From: JBBRCE01 sp038205115 | GTDB lineage: Bacteria; Planctomycetota; Planctomycetia; Pirellulales; JBBRCE01 | Assembly (NCBI GenBank): GCA_038205115.1 | Contig: JBBRCE010000039.1 | Span: 1-48,337 of the forward strand | Direction: 5' to 3' | Length of the DNA: 48,337 nucleotides | Shown here: piece by piece, positions 43,092 through 48,337 of the stretch | Layout: each line of letters opens with the position of its first letter | How positions within the stretch are numbered: position 1 is the first letter of the stretch | Notes under the pieces: model-generated | Seen by the model: the letters and a program-made list of their open reading frames with translations, nothing else | Database searches by the model: none | What the model was told of the DNA's origin: nothing | Translations under genes and position numbers: made by a program

Positions 43092-43219
43092 GATCTGATC
43101 GCAAATCCAGAGGAATTCTGCGCCACAGCGATTCGTTACGGCACTTGGATCAAGCGATGCCGTAGGGCTCAGCGTGGAGCGATGTCGATCCGCCTCGTCC
43201 CGTTGATTTCGCGCAGGGC

Positions 43220-43852
43220 TCAACGTTTAAAACCCAACTCTTGCGCCTGGGCAAAGTCGCGTTTCGATTCGGCTGCTTGGCCCAGCTTTTCCAGCGCAAT
43301 CCCGCGATTGAAATACGCCACCGCGTTTTTCGGGTCGATGCGAATGGCTTCGCTGCAATCGGCCACGGCCTTATCGTGCTGGTTGAGCTTGCCGTACGCA
43401 AAGCCGCGATGCGAGAACGCGTCGGCCTGGTCGGCGTTCAGCGCAATACTCGTACTGCAGTCGGCAATTTGCTGGTCCCATTTGCCTTGGTGGCCGTAAG
43501 CTAATGCGCGATGATAAAACGCGCTCGCGCGATTCGGTTCGAGCTTGATCGCCTGCGTGCAATCGTCGATTTCTTTTGCCCAGTTGCCTTGTGCGTCGTA
43601 AGCCAGCGCCTGAAACAGGTAGGCGTCGGCCCGATTCACATCCATCCGCAGGGCCTCGCTGTAGCCGGCGATTGCGGCGTCGAAGTTGCCGAGATCCATC
43701 GCCGCATTGCCGTCTTGAAATGCCTGGTCCGCGAGTTGTTTCCGCTGGGCCGCATCCTGCGGAATCGCGCGTTGGCCGCTGCAGCCCGCCAGCATACTGC
43801 CGGCAATCGCGGCGAAAAACAGCAAGTTCAATCGGCGACGGTTTCTCGGCAT
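43220..43852 (-). CDS. TPR-repeat lipoprotein
   Basis: The 210-residue product has a lipoprotein signal (LNLLFFAAIAGSMLAGCSG) with lipobox LAGC and Cys24 as the probable lipidated residue. About five tetratricopeptide repeats follow. Typical segments are GNAAMDLGNFDAAIAGYSEA, AYDAQGNWAKEIDDCTQAI and AYGKLNQHDKAVADCSEAIR. Such proteins hold partner proteins together at a membrane surface; the partner is unknown. It starts 39 bases after the aldolase gene on the same strand, so it is likely the last gene of a comM-aldolase-TPR unit. Confidence 0.88.
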   Translation of the reverse strand: MPRNRRRLNLLFFAAIAGSMLAGCSGQRAIPQDAAQRKQLADQAFQDGNAAMDLGNFDAAIAGYSEALRMDVNRADAYLFQALAYDAQGNWAKEIDDCTQAIKLEPNRASAFYHRALAYGHQGKWDQQIADCSTSIALNADQADAFSHRGFAYGKLNQHDKAVADCSEAIRIDPKNAVAYFNRGIALEKLGQAAESKRDFAQAQELGFKR

Positions 43853-43891
43853 CGTGCCCTCGCAATCAAGTTCCAGCGTGCGGCAATCGTC

Positions 43892-44794
43892 TCACGTGCA
43901 ACTGGCTAAAAAGATGCTTTGAATCGCCGCGTCGAGCAGGCCATTGTACTCGTCGTCCGACTGCTGGGCCGAAAGACCTTCCACCAGCGCCCGCGAAAAG
44001 CTGGCCACCACGCCGTGATTTTCGCGCAGCCGGGCGTCGGCCTCATCGCGCGAGTAACCGCCGGAAAGCGCCACCACCTTCAACACCCGCGGATGGTGCG
44101 TCAGTTCGGCATAAAAATCCGCCTGTTCGGGCAGCGTCAACTTGAGCATCACCGACTGTTCAATGGGCAGTTGCGACAAACGCTCCGTGATCGCCGCTTT
44201 CAGCAGCGATTCGGCCTGCGCTTTATCAGGGCAATGGATGTCGATTTCTGGCTCGATGATCGGCAGCAAACCGGCGGCCAGAATTTGCGCGGCCACTTCG
44301 AACTGCTGCTTGACAACGGCGGCAATGCCGTCCGCGCTTGCCTGTTTAATCACCGATCGCATCTTGGTGCCGAAAATCCGTTTGGCATTGGCTTTTTCCA
44401 GCAGCGCGGCCAGCGCCGGCATGGGCTTCATGAGTTGCACGCCCGCTTGTTCGGCGGCCAGCCCCTGATCGATTTTCAGCAGCGGCACCACGCGTTTGAC
44501 ATTCCAGAGGTAATCGGCGGTCGGCAGGCCGTCGATCTGGCGATCCATGGTGTTTTCGAACAAGATCGCCGCGAACACGCGGTCGCCGTTGAAGCTGGGG
44601 CTGGTGATGATCCGCGTTCGCATTTGATGCACGGCCGCGTACATCTGTTCTTCGCCGCTCCAGGCATTATCCGGAATTCCGTACGACCGCAGCGCGCCGG
44701 GCGTGCTGCCGCCGCTCTGATCCAGCGCGGCAATGAAACCAACCTGCGTTTTGAGCTTCCGCAGTTGCTGCTGTTTGGAAGTGAGCGTGTTCAT
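43892..44794 (-). CDS. fda: Class I fructose-bisphosphate aldolase
   Basis: The 300-residue product cleaves fructose 1,6-bisphosphate in glycolysis or forms it in gluconeogenesis. It closely resembles the Staphylococcus-type class I enzyme. QVGFIAALDQSGGSTPGALR, VFAAILFENTMDRQIDGL, GVQLMKPMPALAALLEKANA, VMLKLTLPEQADFY (Schiff-base Lys region) and VVALSGGYSRDEADARL are all shared. It is unrelated in sequence to the zinc-dependent class II enzymes. AGGAAT precedes ATG 44794. The gene lies 47 bases after comM and 39 bases before the TPR lipoprotein on the same strand. A metabolic link to comM is not apparent. Confidence 0.95.
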   Translation of the reverse strand: MNTLTSKQQQLRKLKTQVGFIAALDQSGGSTPGALRSYGIPDNAWSGEEQMYAAVHQMRTRIITSPSFNGDRVFAAILFENTMDRQIDGLPTADYLWNVKRVVPLLKIDQGLAAEQAGVQLMKPMPALAALLEKANAKRIFGTKMRSVIKQASADGIAAVVKQQFEVAAQILAAGLLPIIEPEIDIHCPDKAQAESLLKAAITERLSQLPIEQSVMLKLTLPEQADFYAELTHHPRVLKVVALSGGYSRDEADARLRENHGVVASFSRALVEGLSAQQSDDEYNGLLDAAIQSIFLASCT

Positions 44795-44841
44795 GACAAT
44801 TCCTGCAGTGAAAAGTTATTCGATCAACGCATCAGCGGCCA

Positions 44842-46380
<1,539 letters not shown>

Positions 46381-46903
46381 TGCAAAAGAACCAAATGCGA
46401 GCGAAATTTTCGAAGCGGATCAGCGAGCGTTCATTGTGCAAAGCGAACGTGCGCGATGCAAGCAAGTAAGGCCTGCGAAATTGTCGAAGTGCTTGCCAAG
46501 ATTGAACTGCTGGCGCGGCTAAAAAGGTGCGTACATACTTACTCGCGATTTTTGCTGGCCAACGCCGTGTCGATGACCGATATTGAATGCTCGGACGCAA
46601 TGGTTTGTCGCGACTGGGATTAATTTTCGATTCCTTTTTGCGACGCGGTGAGGCGTGTTTGCCACAGTGTTTCACGCGGTTTTTTGTGAACGTCGAGTTT
46701 GCGGCGCAGGCGAAGGACGACGAGCGAAGAATTTTTTCGCTGGACCCCTTGAAGCCGAAGCCGAGTTTTGGCATATTACCTGGACGCGAAGCACATGAGT
46801 TGCTGACATGGCTCAAGCCTGAGCCAAACAAGCAGGGGAGTGATTTCGCGGGGAAGGAAAAGTGGCCGCTAAAAATTAGTGGTGAAATTTTTCCTTCCGG
46901 CCG
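46381..46903. other. Region between comM and the rRNA promoter
   Basis: About 520 bases with open frames on both strands but no ribosome binding site or recognisable protein. Just before the rRNA promoter, GGAAGGAAAA (46852-46861) pairs with TTTTCCTTCC (46889-46898). Inside it CCGCTAA (46866-46872) pairs with TTAGTGG (46876-46882) with one G-T pair. This compact inverted repeat ends six bases before the -35 box. It may be a terminator shielding the rRNA promoter or a protein-binding site. Confidence 0.4.
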
Positions 46904-46931
46904 TTGACATTCAAACGTCTGCGGCTAAGAT
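46904..46931 (+). promoter_or_regulatory. rRNA operon promoter
   Basis: A perfect TTGACA at 46904-46909 is followed after 16 bases by TAAGAT at 46926-46931 (four of six). Transcription would start near 46938, about 420 bases before the mature 16S rRNA. It is the best promoter in the window. Confidence 0.7.
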
Positions 46932-46937
46932 GGTTAT

Positions 46938-46988
46938 CCCTGGAGCAAATCAGCTCGCAAGTTGGAGCTGCTTCATCCGGGGTTTTTT
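46938..46988 (+). terminator. Terminator-like hairpin right behind the rRNA promoter
   Basis: CCCTGG (46938-46943) pairs with CCGGGG (46977-46982) with one T-G pair, an inner stem pairs CAGCTC (46951-46956) with GAGCTG (46965-46970), and six T follow (46983-46988). It would end transcripts about 50 bases after the start site, acting as an attenuator or as the end of a small RNA. Confidence 0.5.
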
Positions 46989-46989
46989 A

Positions 46990-47017
46990 TTCTCTAAACG
47001 GAACGCCGTTTAGAGAA
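46990..47017 (+). repeat. Perfect 12-bp hairpin in the rRNA leader
   Basis: The arm at 46990-47001 (ttctctaaacgg) pairs without mismatch with 47006-47017 around the four-base loop aacg. It directly follows the T-tract of the preceding hairpin. A leader processing or antitermination role is possible. Confidence 0.7.
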
Positions 47018-47136
47018 GATCATCGGCCTGGCGGTGTTCCGTGTAATTAACGGGATCGCGCTTTGTCGATTTAAAAGCGATCGCAGCGTTCAGGGCTAGC
47101 CGATACAAGGTGGCCTGTTGCGATTGCATCTGGTTT

Positions 47137-47148
47137 GATCTTTGACAA
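47137..47148 (+). promoter_or_regulatory. boxA antitermination element of the rRNA leader
   Basis: GATCTTTGACAA resembles the boxA core (TGCTCTTTAACAA in E. coli) bound by NusB-NusE on the transcript. It lies about 210 bases before the 16S rRNA, a normal place. TTTGACA also resembles a -35 box, but no -10 follows at the right distance. Confidence 0.6.
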
Positions 47149-47358
47149 TTTAGCAGTTTGATTTCTTTTTGTTTTGGCCAAGCGCAAGACTGTTTGAGTA
47201 ACAGTCGTTGTTCTGGTAGCCGTAACAAGCTGTCAGGGCGACGCAAATTTTTAAATTGAACCAATTTCGGTTTGATCAACGGCTGATAATTTCCATCGTT
47301 GGAAGCAGATTGGAAACGCAAGTTTCTGGTTTGTGGGCAGCGGTGGTTGAAGCTTAAA

Positions 47359-48337
<979 letters not shown>

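Noticed and set aside
46587..46907. 106-codon plus-strand frame before the rRNA promoter
   Set aside because: No ribosome binding site, and it runs into an inverted repeat and the promoter -35 box. No protein features.

Overview
The window comes from a planctomycete. The last ~980 bases are the 5' two thirds of a 16S rRNA gene that contains the target of the Planctomycetes probe PLA46 (47405-47422) and the EUB338-II variant (47669-47686) instead of the usual bacterial EUB338 site. The proteins agree: GC-rich genes, Ala/Pro-rich linkers, many secreted or single-pass membrane proteins of unknown function, a PilM fused to a membrane-spanning extension, an FHA-type sigma-54 regulator and a soluble Ser/Thr kinase. 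I would place it loosely near the Pirellulales, but only the phylum is supported by the sequence.

Layout. 1-2.7 kb: start of a minus-strand gene running off the window, an unknown membrane protein, and a sulfur-transfer pair (SufE and a two-domain rhodanese). 3-11.7 kb: four large plus-strand genes, namely a membrane protein with a possible FecR-like domain, then PilM with a fused extension and two single-pass membrane proteins that look like a pilus or secretion inner-membrane platform, closed by an intrinsic terminator. 11.7-19.1 kb: threonine dehydratase, an alkaline-phosphatase-superfamily protein, cyclopropane-fatty-acid synthase, a tiny Cys-rich exported protein, an MFS exporter and a Gfo/Idh/MocA oxidoreductase. 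19.5-21.2 kb: two tandem c-type heme proteins resembling cytochrome P460, the second with a lesion in its signal peptide. 21.3-30.2 kb: a very acidic small protein, a VWA protein, CstA, a DUF885 protein, an anion permease and an alpha/beta hydrolase. 30.5-33.3 kb: Ser/Thr kinase and glutamine synthetase, convergent across a nested two-way terminator; glnA has apparent sigma-70 and sigma-54 promoters. 34-39.1 kb: soluble transhydrogenase SthA, a FixJ-like response regulator with an operator between its -35 and -10 boxes, the FHA-GAF-AAA-Fis regulator and an exported protein of unknown function. 39.4-46.4 kb: AspRS, a membrane-anchored DUF4041/GIY-YIG nuclease, then a probable minus-strand operon of comM, class I aldolase and a TPR lipoprotein. 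46.4-48.3 kb: rRNA promoter, structured leader with boxA, and 16S rRNA.

The most noteworthy item is the DUF4041/GIY-YIG protein at 41358-43091. Its order of N-terminal membrane anchor, coiled coil, DUF4041 and GIY-YIG nuclease is that of the SNIPE type of anti-phage membrane nuclease. Next come the PilM cluster, the damaged P460-like tandem pair, the double glnA promoter and a terminator-like hairpin directly behind the rRNA promoter. I saw no tRNA, CRISPR array, transposase or integrase.
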